Part shown: positions 18,149 through 27,745 of the stretch, piece by piece
Layout of the letters: the number at the start of each line of letters is the position of its first letter
How positions within the stretch are numbered: position 1 is the first letter of the stretch
NCBI GenBank assembly: GCA_900468065.1
Contig: UBTA01000011.1
Coordinates: forward strand, 1 to 64,000
Length of the DNA stretch: 64,000 nt
Direction: 5' to 3'
Source: Hyphomicrobiales bacterium
GTDB taxonomy: Bacteria > Pseudomonadota > Alphaproteobacteria > Rhizobiales > Rhizobiaceae
Position numbers and translations under genes: made by a program
Notes under the pieces: generated by a model
The model's database searches: none
Told to the model about the DNA's origin: nothing
The model's input: only the letters and a program-made list of their open reading frames with translations

Positions 18149-19099
18149 TTAAAGCAGCGCCTTCAGGTCCGCGAGCTTATCGTTGACCAGCCAGCCGTAA
18201 TAATTTTCCTCCGGCCACTGCACCGCGCCGCCCTTGTTCCTCGCGGCAAGGGCTGCAGCGCGCTGGTCGGGATTGCCGACATTGTAGAGGGTCGAGGTGA
18301 TGCCGGGATTACCGGAAATATCCATGCCGGCGATCGACTTGTAGGCATCGATCGAGTGGCGGATCGAGGCGGCCATATAGGCGAGCGACTGATCGGGGTC
18401 CATGATCGCCTTGTAGACACCGGCCGCGTCGTTTTCGTCGAGCCGGTCATAACCTGAAACGCGCGACACCATGTCGGTCAGCATCAGGGCCGTCAGCGGA
18501 TTGATCTGGCCAAGGCCAAAGGTCTGGCCGGCAAAGAACGGCTGGAAGAACACCGCGCTGAAGCGATTGTTCGGATAGGCGGTGCCGCCGACCGTATTGC
18601 CGCGGAACTGGCTGTCCCAGACGCTTTCGCGGCAGGTCCAAAGCGCATAGGAGCTTTTCTTGCCCTCGCATTTGGAAAATTCAGGCCGCGCCACGAATTG
18701 CGCCACCGTTTCGCCCTCGTAGCCGAAACGGAAACTGTCGCCGGCATAGGCGGCAGCCTTGACGTAATAGGACTGCAGCCGGTCATAGGCGTCGACATTG
18801 TAGGTGTGCTCGCCGACGATCGCGCCGATCATGTGGATCGGATCGATGCCATAGGCGCGCGCCGTCGACTTGATCTTGCCCATCAGCTTGCTGTCATTGG
18901 CCAGCAGATTGTGCACCTTGTCATATTTGGCATCGAACGAGGTCCTGCCGGCTTTGGTCCGGCGCACCGATGCGCCCGGCACGTCCGGCTGTTCCTGATA
19001 CCGGTTGCCCTCGGGCACCACACGAATGCCATCCGCCATGGCGGGGCCGGTAACGGCAATCATGGCCGCGACGAGAAGCATGTGAAGGATGGGGCGCAC
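18149..19099 (-). CDS. DUF1402 family secreted protein (possible lysozyme-like fold)
   Basis: The 316-residue protein is assigned by resemblance to the alphaproteobacterial DUF1402 family (PF07182). A signal peptide ends at PAMA-DG near residue 23, so it is periplasmic. The central part has IGAIVGEHTYNVDAYDRL and, further on, FGLGQINPLTALM. Together these resemble the catalytic Glu and G-L-x-Q-x-x-P motif of lytic transglycosylases, so a wall-active role is possible but unproven. I start at a GTG (19099), because AGGAAA sits six bases upstream and the signal peptide begins there. The longer frame to 19192 would put 31 charged residues in front. Confidence 0.82.
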   Translation of the reverse strand: MRPILHMLLVAAMIAVTGPAMADGIRVVPEGNRYQEQPDVPGASVRRTKAGRTSFDAKYDKVHNLLANDSKLMGKIKSTARAYGIDPIHMIGAIVGEHTYNVDAYDRLQSYYVKAAAYAGDSFRFGYEGETVAQFVARPEFSKCEGKKSSYALWTCRESVWDSQFRGNTVGGTAYPNNRFSAVFFQPFFAGQTFGLGQINPLTALMLTDMVSRVSGYDRLDENDAAGVYKAIMDPDQSLAYMAASIRHSIDAYKSIAGMDISGNPGITSTLYNVGNPDQRAAALAARNKGGAVQWPEENYYGWLVNDKLADLKALL

Positions 19100-19270
19100 G
19101 CTCTGTTTCCTGTGAACCTGTCTTGACGTTCCGGATGTGCCGGGACGCATGCGGCAAAATCGTGTCGGAATCATGCCCGGCACCGGAGACAAGCCTTATC
19201 GCGTATGGGATTGGGAAACAACAAGGGCATCATCGATGCAATTATTGAGAAATGAGGGGGCAGCCAAGAT

Positions 19271-19391
19271 CTCCGTCATTCCTGTGCCCGTCACAGGAAT
19301 CCAGCCAGCCCAAGTCCTTGGGCTGAAAGGTCTTTTGACCCGACTGACGTCGGGTCGCTGGATGCCCGCCACAAGGGCGAGCATGACGGAG
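19271..19391. repeat. Dispersed palindromic repeat, copy 2
   Basis: This is the second copy of the element at 11304-11447. The perfect inverted termini are CTCCGTCAT (19271-19279) and ATGACGGAG (19383-19391). It has hairpins TCCTGTG/CACAGGA (19280-19298), CAGCCCAAG/CTTGGGCTG with a TC loop (19306-19325), and GACCCGAC/GTCGGGTC (19337-19356). The right end (GCTGGATGCCCG to GACGGAGAG) is nearly identical to copy 1. It lies in the roughly 400-base gap between hslU and the DUF1402 gene; nothing else is seen in that gap. Confidence 0.85.
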
Positions 19392-19501
19392 AGTGGGATG
19401 TCCGTTTCCTAAAACAAACTTCTAAGGCTCTTTTCGTCAGTCTAAAAGCGCCCATTGAGTGACGAATGCCGTCGCTCGCATAAGGTTCAAGCCGCGGTAC
19501 T

Positions 19502-20809
19502 TTAAAGAATATAACGCGACAAATCCGTATTGGCGGCGAGATCGCCGACGTGCTTCTTGACGTATTCCGCATCGATCGTCAGTGCTTCACCGGACTTGTC
19601 CGGTGCCGCATAGGAGATTTCGTCGAGGACCCGTTCCATGACCGTCTGCAGGCGCCGTGCGCCGATATTTTCGACGCTTGAATTGAGCATAACCGCAACA
19701 TCGGCCAACGCATCGAGCGCATCTTCCGTGAAGTCCAGATTGACGCCTTCCGTTTCCAGCAGTGCCTTGTACTGGCGGATCAGGCTGACTTCGGTTTCTG
19801 TCAGGATGCGGCGGAAGTCTTCCTTGGTCAGCGCCTTCAGCTCGACGCGGATCGGCAGGCGGCCCTGCAGCTCCGGCAGGAGATCGGACGGCTTGGAGAC
19901 GTGGAAGGCGCCGGATGCGATGAACAGGATATGGTCGGTCTTCACCGGGCCATACTTGGTTGCAACCGTAGTGCCTTCGACCAGCGGCAGAAGATCGCGC
20001 TGCACGCCTTCACGTGAAACACCGGCTCCCATGCCGCCATCGCGGGCGGCGATCTTGTCGATTTCGTCGAGGAAGACGATGCCGTCATTTTCCGCCGAAC
20101 GGACGGCTTCGCGCTGGATCTCCTCATTGTCGAGCAGCTTGTCGGACTCGTCGTTGATCAAGATGCCATAGCTTTCCTTGACCGTGGTACGGACCTTCTT
20201 GGTGCGCTGGCCCATCGCCTTGCCGAACATTTCCGACAGGTTCAGGACGCCGATATTGGCACCGGGCATGCCGGGGATTTCGAAACCGCCACCCGGCGTT
20301 GCGGTATCGGCAATCTCGATGTCGATTTCCTTGTCGTCCATCTCGTTGGCCCTGAGCTTCTTGCGGAAGCTGTCGCGGGTGGCGGGCGAAGAGGTCGCGC
20401 CGACCAGGGCGTCGAGCACCCGCTCTTCGGCATTCAGATGCGCCTTGGCCTTGACGTCGGCGCGCTTCTTTTCGCGCACCAGGCCGATGCCGACCTCGAC
20501 GAGGTCGCGGATGATCTGCTCGACATCGCGGCCGACATAGCCGACTTCGGTGAATTTCGTCGCCTCGACCTTGATGAAGGGAGCACCGGCGAGCTTGGCT
20601 AGACGGCGGGAAATCTCCGTCTTGCCGACGCCGGTCGGGCCAATCATCAGGATGTTCTTCGGCATGACTTCGTCGCGCAGCTCATCGGAAAGCTGCTGGC
20701 GGCGCCAGCGGTTGCGCAACGCGATGGCGACGGCGCGCTTGGCATCGTGCTGGCCGATGATGAACCGGTCGAGCTCCGACACGATTTCGCGGGGGGAAAA
20801 TGTGGTCAT
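19502..20809 (-). CDS. hslU: ATP-dependent protease ATPase subunit HslU (ClpY)
   Basis: This AAA+ unfoldase caps the HslV peptidase in the cytosol and feeds it heat-damaged or regulatory proteins. It has 435 residues, matching the family. Walker A is GPTGVGKT (57-64). The pore-loop region GYVGRD, Walker [11 protein letters not shown] and the sensor region are present. The C-terminus LSRYIL corresponds to the tail that docks between HslV subunits. AGAGGA lies shortly before the ATG. The start overlaps the GNAT gene stop (ATGA), so hslV-GNAT-hslU form one translationally coupled unit on the minus strand. Confidence 0.97.
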   Translation of the reverse strand: MTTFSPREIVSELDRFIIGQHDAKRAVAIALRNRWRRQQLSDELRDEVMPKNILMIGPTGVGKTEISRRLAKLAGAPFIKVEATKFTEVGYVGRDVEQIIRDLVEVGIGLVREKKRADVKAKAHLNAEERVLDALVGATSSPATRDSFRKKLRANEMDDKEIDIEIADTATPGGGFEIPGMPGANIGVLNLSEMFGKAMGQRTKKVRTTVKESYGILINDESDKLLDNEEIQREAVRSAENDGIVFLDEIDKIAARDGGMGAGVSREGVQRDLLPLVEGTTVATKYGPVKTDHILFIASGAFHVSKPSDLLPELQGRLPIRVELKALTKEDFRRILTETEVSLIRQYKALLETEGVNLDFTEDALDALADVAVMLNSSVENIGARRLQTVMERVLDEISYAAPDKSGEALTIDAEYVKKHVGDLAANTDLSRYIL

Positions 20810-21324
20810 CTGGTCCTCTCAAATTCTGCCCGGGTCAATTCCATCAGGATTGTGCGCCCAGAGCTATCGTTCCATTCGCCATAGGGGGTAAATCCCGCCT
20901 TGGCATAAGCCCTGCGGGCTCGGGTATTTCCTGCATCCGGGTCGATGATGACCCGTGGCGCCGTGCCGGCAAAAAGTTGCGGCACGAAAGCCAGAATCGC
21001 CCTGGACGCTAGGCTCTTCCCGGTCATCTCGGCGGGTCCGACAAAGATATCGATCCCCGGCGTATCGGGTGTGAGGTCCTTCGCCCAGCGCTCGCTTTCA
21101 TATTGCACCGGCAGCCAGGACTGGATGTAGCCGGCAGGCTCACCATCGACGGAGAAAATGAATCCCTTCGTCTCTCCTGTTGTCCGGTCCTCGCGGATCA
21201 GCGCGAGCTCATCCTGCGGTTCGCCCCACCACTCACGCACATGCGGCTGCGACAGCCAGCCAAGCAGCATCGGCTCATGGCTTTCATCGACAGCCACAAA
21301 GGCAATGGTCTGATCAGGCTGCAT
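20806..21324 (-). CDS. GNAT-family N-acetyltransferase between hslV and hslU
   Basis: This is a 172-residue GNAT protein resembling aminoglycoside 6'-N-acetyltransferase-like or siderophore-type acetyltransferases ([10 protein letters not shown]-like N-terminus: [16 protein letters not shown]). Later blocks are [26 protein letters not shown] (acetyl-CoA binding segment) and [21 protein letters not shown], the typical motif B. It overlaps hslV by 11 bases upstream and hslU by 4 bases downstream, so it is embedded in the protease operon. The substrate is unknown. Resistance is only a family association and should not be assumed. Confidence 0.87.
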   Translation of the reverse strand: MQPDQTIAFVAVDESHEPMLLGWLSQPHVREWWGEPQDELALIREDRTTGETKGFIFSVDGEPAGYIQSWLPVQYESERWAKDLTPDTPGIDIFVGPAEMTGKSLASRAILAFVPQLFAGTAPRVIIDPDAGNTRARRAYAKAGFTPYGEWNDSSGRTILMELTRAEFERTR

Positions 21325-21838
21325 CGAGCTTTTCGATGATGATGTTGCCGTTGGTATAGACGCAGATATCGCTGGCGATCTCCATCGCCCGGCGGGCGAT
21401 CTCTTCGGCCGACTTATCGGTATCCATCAACGCCCGCGCTGCGGCGAAGGCATAATTGCCGCCGGAGCCGATGGCGATGGTGCCGTGTTCCGGCTCAAGC
21501 ACATCGCCATTGCCGGTAATGGCCAGGGTGATCGACTTGTCGGCAACCAGCATCATCGCTTCGAGATTGCGCAGGTATTTGTTGGTGCGCCAGTCCTTGG
21601 CAAGCTCGACGGCGGCGCGCATTAGCTGATCGGGATACTGTTCGAGCTTGGATTCGAGCCGTTCCAAAAGCGTGAAGGCGTCGGCTGTTGCGCCGGCAAA
21701 ACCGGCGATGACCTCGCCCTTGCCCAGGCGGCGGACCTTGCGCGCATTGCCCTTCATTACGGTCTGGCCGAGGCTCACCTGGCCATCGCCGGCCATCACC
21801 ACCTGTCCGCCCTTCCGGACGGTAATAATTGTTGTCAT
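21314..21838 (-). CDS. hslV: ATP-dependent protease peptidase subunit HslV (ClpQ)
   Basis: This is the proteasome-like threonine peptidase of the HslUV complex. From the ATG at 21838 it has 174 residues beginning [11 protein letters not shown]. Removal of Met exposes the catalytic N-terminal Thr, which fixes the start despite an open frame of 61 further codons upstream. Other family marks are [22 protein letters not shown] and [19 protein letters not shown] precedes the start. A sigma70-like promoter candidate lies at 21902-21929. It is divergent from hisB, with about 220 bases between the two starts. Confidence 0.97.
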   Translation of the reverse strand: MTTIITVRKGGQVVMAGDGQVSLGQTVMKGNARKVRRLGKGEVIAGFAGATADAFTLLERLESKLEQYPDQLMRAAVELAKDWRTNKYLRNLEAMMLVADKSITLAITGNGDVLEPEHGTIAIGSGGNYAFAAARALMDTDKSAEEIARRAMEIASDICVYTNGNIIIEKLDAA

Positions 21839-21901
21839 AAAACCCACCCTGCCCGGTGTCCGGGCCGCTTCGACGAGCCGAACATCGACTCTGTTGAAAC
21901 C

Positions 21902-21929
21902 TATGTAAGAGCGCTTTTGCCGATTGCAA
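21902..21929 (-). promoter_or_regulatory. Possible promoter of hslV operon
   Basis: Read on the minus strand, TTGCAA (21924-21929) and TACATA (21902-21907) are separated by 16 bases, a reasonable housekeeping sigma-factor promoter about 64 bases before the hslV start. A heat-shock sigma (RpoH) site would be expected for this operon, but I could not identify a clear one. Confidence 0.3.
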
Positions 21930-22062
21930 ATAGCCCGCGTCGCGCTCGCCCTGCCCCCGTCAATCCGGCGGCGTTTCGTGCTTGCGAGAATCATGGCGGC
22001 AGTTCTGGATATTTCACCCACCGCCTGATAAGGAGCGGCTCTATTACATTCGGGAGAACCTG

Positions 22063-22671
22063 ATGGCCGACAAGCAAGTGAGCCGCACCGGTAGCGTTTC
22101 GCGCAAGACCAACGAAACCTCGGTGACCGTGTCCGTCAATATCGACGGCACCGGCACGTCGCGGATTTCCACCGGCGTCGGCTTTTTCGACCATATGCTG
22201 GATCAACTCTCCCGCCATTCGCTGATCGATATGGATATCGTTGCCGAGGGCGACCGCCATGTGGACGATCACCACACCGTGGAAGATACCGGCATTGCCA
22301 TCGGCCAGGCGCTTTCCAAGGCGCTGGGCGACCGGCGCGGCATCACCCGCTACGCCTCGCTCGACCTTGCCATGGACGAGACGATGACCCGCGCGGCCGT
22401 CGATGTCTCCGGCCGTCCGTTCCTCGTCTGGAACGTCGATTTCTCGGCTCCGAAGATTGGTACGTTCGACACGGAACTGGTGCGCGAATTCTTCCAGGCG
22501 CTCGCCCAGCACGGCGGCATCACGTTGCATGTGCAGAACATATACGGCGCCAACAACCATCATATCTCCGAAACCTGCTTCAAGGCCGTTGCCCGCGTGC
22601 TTCGCACGGCAACAGAGATCGATCCGCGCCAGGCAGGCCGCGTTCCTTCGACCAAGGGAACGCTGGTCTGA
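22063..22671 (+). CDS. hisB: Imidazoleglycerol-phosphate dehydratase
   Basis: Sixth step of histidine biosynthesis: removes water from imidazoleglycerol phosphate, Mn-dependent. The 202-residue monofunctional enzyme has the repeated metal-binding His motifs [20 protein letters not shown] and [20 protein letters not shown]. The ATG at 22063 is preceded by GGGAGAA; an upstream in-frame ATG (21982) has no support. It begins the plus-strand cluster hisB-DUF2628-hisH-hisA-hisF-hisE-coaA. Confidence 0.97.
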   Translation: MADKQVSRTGSVSRKTNETSVTVSVNIDGTGTSRISTGVGFFDHMLDQLSRHSLIDMDIVAEGDRHVDDHHTVEDTGIAIGQALSKALGDRRGITRYASLDLAMDETMTRAAVDVSGRPFLVWNVDFSAPKIGTFDTELVREFFQALAQHGGITLHVQNIYGANNHHISETCFKAVARVLRTATEIDPRQAGRVPSTKGTLV

Positions 22672-22698
22672 TCCGGCCCATATTGAAAGTTGGCTGAC

Positions 22699-23175
22699 AT
22701 GGCCTCCTATCTGGTTCTGACGTCTCCCGGCGCTCTGAAGAGCGACGAAAATGCACGCTTCATCGCCGACAAGTTTTCCTGGATCGCTTTTGTCTTTCCG
22801 GCGTTCTGGCTGTTGTATCAACGCCAATGGATTGCCGGTATCACCGTCGCCATCCTGCAAGGGTTCATTGCCTTTGCAATCCCGGAGCCAAGCGCGGCAG
22901 GATTGCTGATCGAACTGGCCCTGCGCCTGCTTGTCGCCCTGGAAGGCCCGGCGTTCATTGCCTGGCGCCTGCAATCCGGGGGTTGGACGCTGCAGTCGAT
23001 TATCACCGCCGACGATCTGGCCACTGCCGAAATGATTTATGACCACGCAGCGGCTACCCATGGTCCGGCCGAAAGCGAAGCCATCTGGCAACCGCCGGTG
23101 CTGCCGACGGCCGTGGCAAAGCCCGCGGATGGCCGCGCGGCTGTCGGCCTGTTTGAAAATTATGGAGAACGCTGA
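22699..23175 (+). CDS. DUF2628 family membrane protein
   Basis: This small protein of 158 residues lies within the his cluster. A DUF2628-like core starts [11 protein letters not shown] and contains two or three hydrophobic segments ([54 protein letters not shown]), so an inner-membrane location is likely. The C-terminal 50 residues are hydrophilic, Pro/Ala-rich and end FENYGER. Function is unknown, and it is not a histidine enzyme. I start at the ATG; a TTG three codons upstream is possible. The stop overlaps the hisH ATG (TGATG), so translation is coupled with hisH. Confidence 0.83.
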   Translation: MASYLVLTSPGALKSDENARFIADKFSWIAFVFPAFWLLYQRQWIAGITVAILQGFIAFAIPEPSAAGLLIELALRLLVALEGPAFIAWRLQSGGWTLQSIITADDLATAEMIYDHAAATHGPAESEAIWQPPVLPTAVAKPADGRAAVGLFENYGER

Positions 23176-23825
23176 TGCGTGTTGCGATCATCGACTATGG
23201 ATCCGGCAATCTGCGCTCGGCAACGAAGGCCTTCGAACGGGCGGCGCGTGAAGCCGGCATCAATGCGGAAATCGAACTCACCGACAGAGCCGACCGCGTG
23301 GCCAGCGCCGACCGGATCGTGCTGCCCGGCGTCGGCGCCTATGCCGACTGCCGCCGCGGCCTCGATGCCGTCGATGGCATGCGGGAAGCGCTGACCGAAG
23401 CGGTGGAGACATCCGGCCGGCCGTTCCTCGGTATCTGCGTCGGCATGCAACTGATGTCGTCGCGCGGGCTGGAAAAGAGGACGACTCAAGGGTTTGGCTG
23501 GATCAAGGGTGATGTCGTCGAGATGGTGCCCGCCGATCCCGCGCTGAAAATCCCGCAGATTGGCTGGAATACGCTGACGCTGAAGAAGCCGCATCCGCTG
23601 TTCGATGGCATCAAGACCGGTGAGGATGGGCTGCATGCCTATTTTGTCCACTCCTACCATCTCGCTGTCGAAAATCCGGATGACCTGATTGCCACGACCA
23701 CCTATGGCGGCCCGGTGACGGCGTTTGTTGCCCGCGGCAACAAGGCCGGGGCACAATTCCATCCGGAAAAGAGCCAGACGCTTGGCCTTGCCCTCATCTC
23801 GAATTTTCTGCGCTGGAAGCCCTGA
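23175..23825 (+). CDS. hisH: Imidazole glycerol phosphate synthase, glutaminase subunit
   Basis: Releases ammonia from glutamine and channels it to HisF. The 216-residue class I amidotransferase has its nucleophile Cys88 in GICVGMQLM, with the oxyanion region PGVGAYADC and the His/Glu pair in FHPEKSQ near the C-terminus. GGAG stands eight bases upstream of the ATG. It directly precedes hisA by one base of spacing after the stop. Confidence 0.97.
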   Translation: MRVAIIDYGSGNLRSATKAFERAAREAGINAEIELTDRADRVASADRIVLPGVGAYADCRRGLDAVDGMREALTEAVETSGRPFLGICVGMQLMSSRGLEKRTTQGFGWIKGDVVEMVPADPALKIPQIGWNTLTLKKPHPLFDGIKTGEDGLHAYFVHSYHLAVENPDDLIATTTYGGPVTAFVARGNKAGAQFHPEKSQTLGLALISNFLRWKP

Positions 23826-23826
23826 C

Positions 23827-24570
23827 ATGATCCTTTTTCCCGCCATCGACCTCAAAGACGGCCAGTGCGTGCGCCTCAAGCTCGGCGACATGGAGCAGGC
23901 GACTGTCTACAATCCCGATCCCGGCGCGCAGGCCAAGGCCTTCGAAGACCAGGGTTTCGAATGGCTGCACGTGGTTGATCTCAACGGCGCCTTTGCCGGT
24001 GAAACCGTCAACGGGGCTGCCGTCGATGCGATCCTCAAATCCACCCGGAACCCGGTGCAGCTGGGCGGCGGCATTCGCACACTCGATCATATCGAAAACT
24101 GGCTTTCCCGCGGCCTTGCCCGCGTCATTCTCGGCACTGTTGCCGTGCGCGATCCGGCACTGGTGATCGAGGCTTGCAAAAAATTCCCCGGCAAGGTCGC
24201 CGTCGGTATCGACGCCAAGGGCGGCAAGGTGGCGGTCGAGGGCTGGGCGGAGGCCTCCGAACTCGGCGTTGTCGAACTGGCCCAAAAGTTCGAAGGCGCC
24301 GGTGTTTCGGCGATCATCTATACCGATATCGACCGCGACGGTATCCTGACCGGTATCAACTGGGATTCGACGCTGGAACTGGCCGACGCCGTTTCTATTC
24401 CCGTGATCGCCTCGGGCGGTCTCGCCTCGATGGATGATATCCGCCGCATGGTTCAGCCTGATGCGGCTAAACTCGAAGGCGCGATTTCCGGCCGGGCGCT
24501 CTATGACGGGCGCATCGACCCGGCGGAAGCGCTGACGCTCATCTGGAACGCCAAAGGAAAAGCGGCATGA
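23827..24570 (+). CDS. hisA: ProFAR isomerase (HisA)
   Basis: 1-(5-phosphoribosyl)-5-[(5-phosphoribosylamino)methylideneamino]imidazole-4-carboxamide isomerase, an Amadori rearrangement in the histidine pathway. The 247-residue TIM barrel begins [14 protein letters not shown], with the catalytic Asp in that first strand, and has [20 protein letters not shown] and the second catalytic Asp in [11 protein letters not shown] frame extending 34 codons upstream overlaps hisH and is not used. The stop overlaps hisF (ATGA). Confidence 0.97.
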   Translation: MILFPAIDLKDGQCVRLKLGDMEQATVYNPDPGAQAKAFEDQGFEWLHVVDLNGAFAGETVNGAAVDAILKSTRNPVQLGGGIRTLDHIENWLSRGLARVILGTVAVRDPALVIEACKKFPGKVAVGIDAKGGKVAVEGWAEASELGVVELAQKFEGAGVSAIIYTDIDRDGILTGINWDSTLELADAVSIPVIASGGLASMDDIRRMVQPDAAKLEGAISGRALYDGRIDPAEALTLIWNAKGKAA

Positions 24571-25343
24571 CCCTCAAAGCCCGCGTTATCCCCTGCCTTG
24601 ACGTCAAGGACGGCCGTGTCGTCAAGGGTGTCAGTTTTCTCGATCTGATCGACGCTGGCGACCCGGTCGAATCGGCCAAGGCCTATGACGCTGCCGGTGC
24701 CGACGAGGTCTGTTTCCTCGATATCACCGCTTCCTCCGACAATCGCGATACGATCTTCGATGTCGTCGCGCGCACGGCCGATCATTGTTTCATGCCGCTG
24801 ACCGTGGGCGGCGGCGTTCGCTCTGTGGCCGATATCCGCAAGCTGTTGCTTGCCGGTGCCGACAAGGTGTCGATCAATTCGGCTGCCGTCAGCAATCCGG
24901 ATTTCGTCGCCGAGGCGGCCGACAAGTTCGGCAACCAGTGCATCGTCGTCTCGATCGATTCGAAGAAAGTCTCGAAGCCGGGCGAGGAAGACCGCTGGGA
25001 GATCTTCACCCATGGTGGCCGCCAAGCAACGGGCATTGATGCCGTGACCTTTGCCGAGAAGATGGTCAAGCTCGGCGCCGGTGAACTGCTTTTGACGTCG
25101 ATGGATCGCGACGGCTCGAAGGCCGGCTACGATATCGCGCTGACCCGCACCATCGCCGATCGCGTGTCCGTACCGGTCATCGCGTCAGGTGGCGTCGGCA
25201 CGCTCGATCATATGGTTGAGGGCATTCGCGACGGCCATGCGACGGCGGTTCTGGCCGCGTCGATCTTCCATTTCGGCACCTATAGCATCGGCGAAACCAA
25301 GCGCTATATGGCAGAGCATGGCATTGCCATGCGGCTCGATTGA
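24567..25343 (+). CDS. hisF: Imidazole glycerol phosphate synthase, cyclase subunit
   Basis: The 258-residue TIM barrel partner of HisH makes imidazole glycerol phosphate and AICAR. Visible are the catalytic Asp in [46 protein letters not shown] with the second catalytic Asp, and [13 protein letters not shown]. It overlaps hisA by four bases, consistent with coupled synthesis. The paralogy with HisA in both half-barrels is evident. Confidence 0.98.
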   Translation: MTLKARVIPCLDVKDGRVVKGVSFLDLIDAGDPVESAKAYDAAGADEVCFLDITASSDNRDTIFDVVARTADHCFMPLTVGGGVRSVADIRKLLLAGADKVSINSAAVSNPDFVAEAADKFGNQCIVVSIDSKKVSKPGEEDRWEIFTHGGRQATGIDAVTFAEKMVKLGAGELLLTSMDRDGSKAGYDIALTRTIADRVSVPVIASGGVGTLDHMVEGIRDGHATAVLAASIFHFGTYSIGETKRYMAEHGIAMRLD

Positions 25344-25361
25344 GCGTCAGGACAGAGACAG

Positions 25362-25676
25362 ATGAGCAATTTCAGCCTTTCCGATCTCGAAACGATCGTC
25401 GCCACACGGGCAAAAGCCTCACCGGAGGAATCCTGGACCGCCAAGCTCGTCGCCCATGGGCAGGCGAAGGCGGCAAAGAAGCTTGGCGAGGAAGCGGTGG
25501 AGACGGTGATCGCCGCCATCAGCAATGATCGCGCCAATCTCGTGGCCGAGAGTGCCGATCTGATCTATCATCTTATGGTCGTATTGAAAATTGCTGACAT
25601 TCCATTGCAGGATGTGATGAGCGAACTTGAGCGGCGGACAAGCCAGTCCGGGCTCCAGGAAAAGGCAAGCCGGTAG
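25362..25676 (+). CDS. hisE: Phosphoribosyl-ATP diphosphatase
   Basis: This is the monofunctional second enzyme of histidine synthesis, hydrolysing PR-ATP to PR-AMP. At 104 residues it has the MazG-like metal-binding helices [14 protein letters not shown] and [13 protein letters not shown]. It is separate from hisI, as is usual in alphaproteobacteria. It lies 18 bases behind hisF and 7 bases before coaA, and is probably co-transcribed with both. Confidence 0.96.
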   Translation: MSNFSLSDLETIVATRAKASPEESWTAKLVAHGQAKAAKKLGEEAVETVIAAISNDRANLVAESADLIYHLMVVLKIADIPLQDVMSELERRTSQSGLQEKASR

Positions 25677-25683
25677 ACACGTC

Positions 25684-26679
25684 ATGACAATCGTCGCCAA
25701 AGACATCGCACCGGCCGATATTCCGGATCATTTCGACAATAAGGACTATTCGCCCTACCGGTTCTTTTCGGCGGAGGAATGGTCGCATTTCCGGGCTGAT
25801 ACGCCGCTGACGCTATCGGCCGACGAGGTCCAGCGGCTGCGGTCGCTGAACGACCCGATCGATCTCAGCGAGGTCCGGCGCATCTACCTGTCGCTGTCGC
25901 GTCTCCTGTCTACCCATGTGGAATCCTCGCAAAAGCTGTTTGCCCAGCGCCAGGCCTTCCTCAGCATGTCGAATGATGCCAAGACCCCGTTCGTCATCGG
26001 CATTGCCGGTTCCGTTGCCGTCGGAAAATCGACCACGGCGCGTATCCTGGCCGAGCTTCTGTCGCGCTGGCCGTCGAGCCCGAAGGTCGATCTGGTGACC
26101 ACCGACGGTTTCCTCTATCCCAACGCGACGCTGCTGCGGGACAGCATGATGGACCGCAAGGGCTTTCCGGAAAGCTACGATATCGGCGCGCTGTTGCGCT
26201 TCCTGTCGGCAATCAAGGCCGGCCAGCCGAACGTCAAGGCGCCGACCTATTCGCACCTGACCTATGACGTGCTGCCCGACCAGTTCCAGGTCGTCGACCG
26301 GCCGGACATCCTGATTTTCGAGGGCATCAATGTCCTGCAGTCGCGCAATCTGCCAGCCGACGGCAAGATCGTGCCGATGGTGTCGGATTTCTTCGATTTC
26401 TCGATCTATATCGATGCTGAAGAGAGCCTGATCCACACCTGGTATGTCAACCGCTTCATGCGCCTGCGCCAGACCGCCTTCCGCGATCCGGATTCATTCT
26501 TCAAGCGCTATGCGCAGGTGAGCGAGGAGGAAGCCCTGACGATCGCCGAGGGGCTCTGGCAGAACATCAACCTAAAAAACCTGCGCCAGAATATCCTGCC
26601 GACACGCCCGCGTGCCGACCTGATTCTTCAAAAAGGACCGAATCATCTCACCGAGACAGTGGCGCTACGCAAACTTTAA
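25684..26679 (+). CDS. coaA: Type I pantothenate kinase
   Basis: Phosphorylates pantothenate, the first committed step of coenzyme A synthesis, and is usually feedback-inhibited by CoA. It has 331 residues with P-loop GSVAVGKST (109-117), the substrate segment [25 protein letters not shown] and [24 protein letters not shown]. The start at 25684 removes 19 codons that overlap hisE. It closes the his cluster, and such his-coaA linkage is common in rhizobia. The stop is only three bases from the end of the convergent alkB. Confidence 0.97.
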   Translation: MTIVAKDIAPADIPDHFDNKDYSPYRFFSAEEWSHFRADTPLTLSADEVQRLRSLNDPIDLSEVRRIYLSLSRLLSTHVESSQKLFAQRQAFLSMSNDAKTPFVIGIAGSVAVGKSTTARILAELLSRWPSSPKVDLVTTDGFLYPNATLLRDSMMDRKGFPESYDIGALLRFLSAIKAGQPNVKAPTYSHLTYDVLPDQFQVVDRPDILIFEGINVLQSRNLPADGKIVPMVSDFFDFSIYIDAEESLIHTWYVNRFMRLRQTAFRDPDSFFKRYAQVSEEEALTIAEGLWQNINLKNLRQNILPTRPRADLILQKGPNHLTETVALRKL

Positions 26680-26682
26680 GCG

Positions 26683-27294
26683 TCAGACCGTGACGCGGCG
26701 GAGCGTCAGGTTGATGCGGCCGCCGTTCTTCAGAAGCGTCGATGTGTTGGGATAGATCTTGTCGACGCCATGAAAGGCGAGACGCCCCTCGCCCCCGAGC
26801 ACGACGATATCGCCGCTCGCCAGCTTGAACGACAGCGTTCCACCACCGCGCGCGGTGCCGCCGACACGAAACAGGCAGCTGTCTCCCAGCGAAATCGACA
26901 CAACCGGCGTTTCCAGATCTTTTTCGTCGCGATCCTGATGTAGACCCATGCGGGCGTCATCGGCATAGAAATTGACGAGGCAGGCCTCCGGCTCTTTTGA
27001 AGCGCCGGAAACCGTGCGCCAGATATCGAGCAGCGCATCGGGTATTGCCGGCCATGGTTTGCCGGTGGCCGGATGCTGTGGCTGGTAACGGTAGCCGCGT
27101 TCCTTGTCAGTCACCCAGCCGAGCGATCCGCAATTGGTCATGCGCACGGACATCGGCTTGCCGGTGCGCGGCATGGCAGGGACGTAGAGTGGGGCATTTG
27201 CCACGACAGCACGGATGCTCTCGACGAGAGCCTCCTGCTTGGGCCGATCGAGAAAGCCTGGAATATGCCGGATGCCCTTTGGCAGAACCTGCAT
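26683..27294 (-). CDS. alkB: Alpha-ketoglutarate-dependent DNA/RNA demethylase AlkB
   Basis: Oxidatively removes alkyl lesions (1-methyladenine, 3-methylcytosine) from nucleic acids using Fe(II) and 2-oxoglutarate. Within 203 residues the iron ligands are His119 and Asp121 (LHQDRDE) and His175 (RLAFHGVDK). The 2-oxoglutarate and AlkB-specific arginines are Arg193 and Arg199 in GGRINLTLRR, with the expected spacing of six. Length matches bacterial AlkB. There is no adjacent ada gene. A small secreted protein gene lies eight bases upstream on the same strand. Confidence 0.95.
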   Translation of the reverse strand: MQVLPKGIRHIPGFLDRPKQEALVESIRAVVANAPLYVPAMPRTGKPMSVRMTNCGSLGWVTDKERGYRYQPQHPATGKPWPAIPDALLDIWRTVSGASKEPEACLVNFYADDARMGLHQDRDEKDLETPVVSISLGDSCLFRVGGTARGGGTLSFKLASGDIVVLGGEGRLAFHGVDKIYPNTSTLLKNGGRINLTLRRVTV

Positions 27295-27302
27295 GGGAGA
27301 GC

Positions 27303-27743
27303 CTATTCCAGTCCGAGCAGGGCTGCGGGAACGCCGTAGCGCTGCTGCCAGACGGCATAACCGACATCCGTCGGCCCGACCATGTGATCGATCAGGTTCC
27401 AGCGGCCTGCCTGAAAGCCCATCAGGCCATAGACGGTCAATCCATCCATCATATCGGTGTCGCCGGCAAAACCGGTCTGCTCGGGATCGATCACGCCGCC
27501 GCCCGGCCGTTGCGGCTCGACCTGCACGAAGGCCCAGTTGGGCGTGACGCGAATGGTGGTGACCACGAACTCGACCGGACCGCGCATCTCCGCCTCGACG
27601 GCGGGGCGCAGGGTATCCATGATGGCTGCCCGCTCCGCCGAGCCCTTGGCGGGCTCGCGAAACGTCAGGGCCAGCGCAGGCCCGCTGATCGCCATCATCA
27701 CGACGGCAACGGCAATCGACAGAACTGCGCCGGCTGTTTTCAT
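27303..27743 (-). CDS. Small secreted conserved hypothetical protein
   Basis: This 146-residue protein has a strong signal peptide (residues 1-24, ending PALA-LT). The mature part contains RAAIMDTLRPAVEAEMRGPVEF, VTPNWAFVQVEPQRPGGG and YAVWQQRYGVPAALLGLE. It may fold as a small beta-rich periplasmic domain. I do not recognise a named function. The ATG lies two bases past the stop of the BON-LysM gene, so the two are probably translated from one message, with alkB following. Confidence 0.8.
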   Translation of the reverse strand: MKTAGAVLSIAVAVVMMAISGPALALTFREPAKGSAERAAIMDTLRPAVEAEMRGPVEFVVTTIRVTPNWAFVQVEPQRPGGGVIDPEQTGFAGDTDMMDGLTVYGLMGFQAGRWNLIDHMVGPTDVGYAVWQQRYGVPAALLGLE

Positions 27744-27745
27744 GA

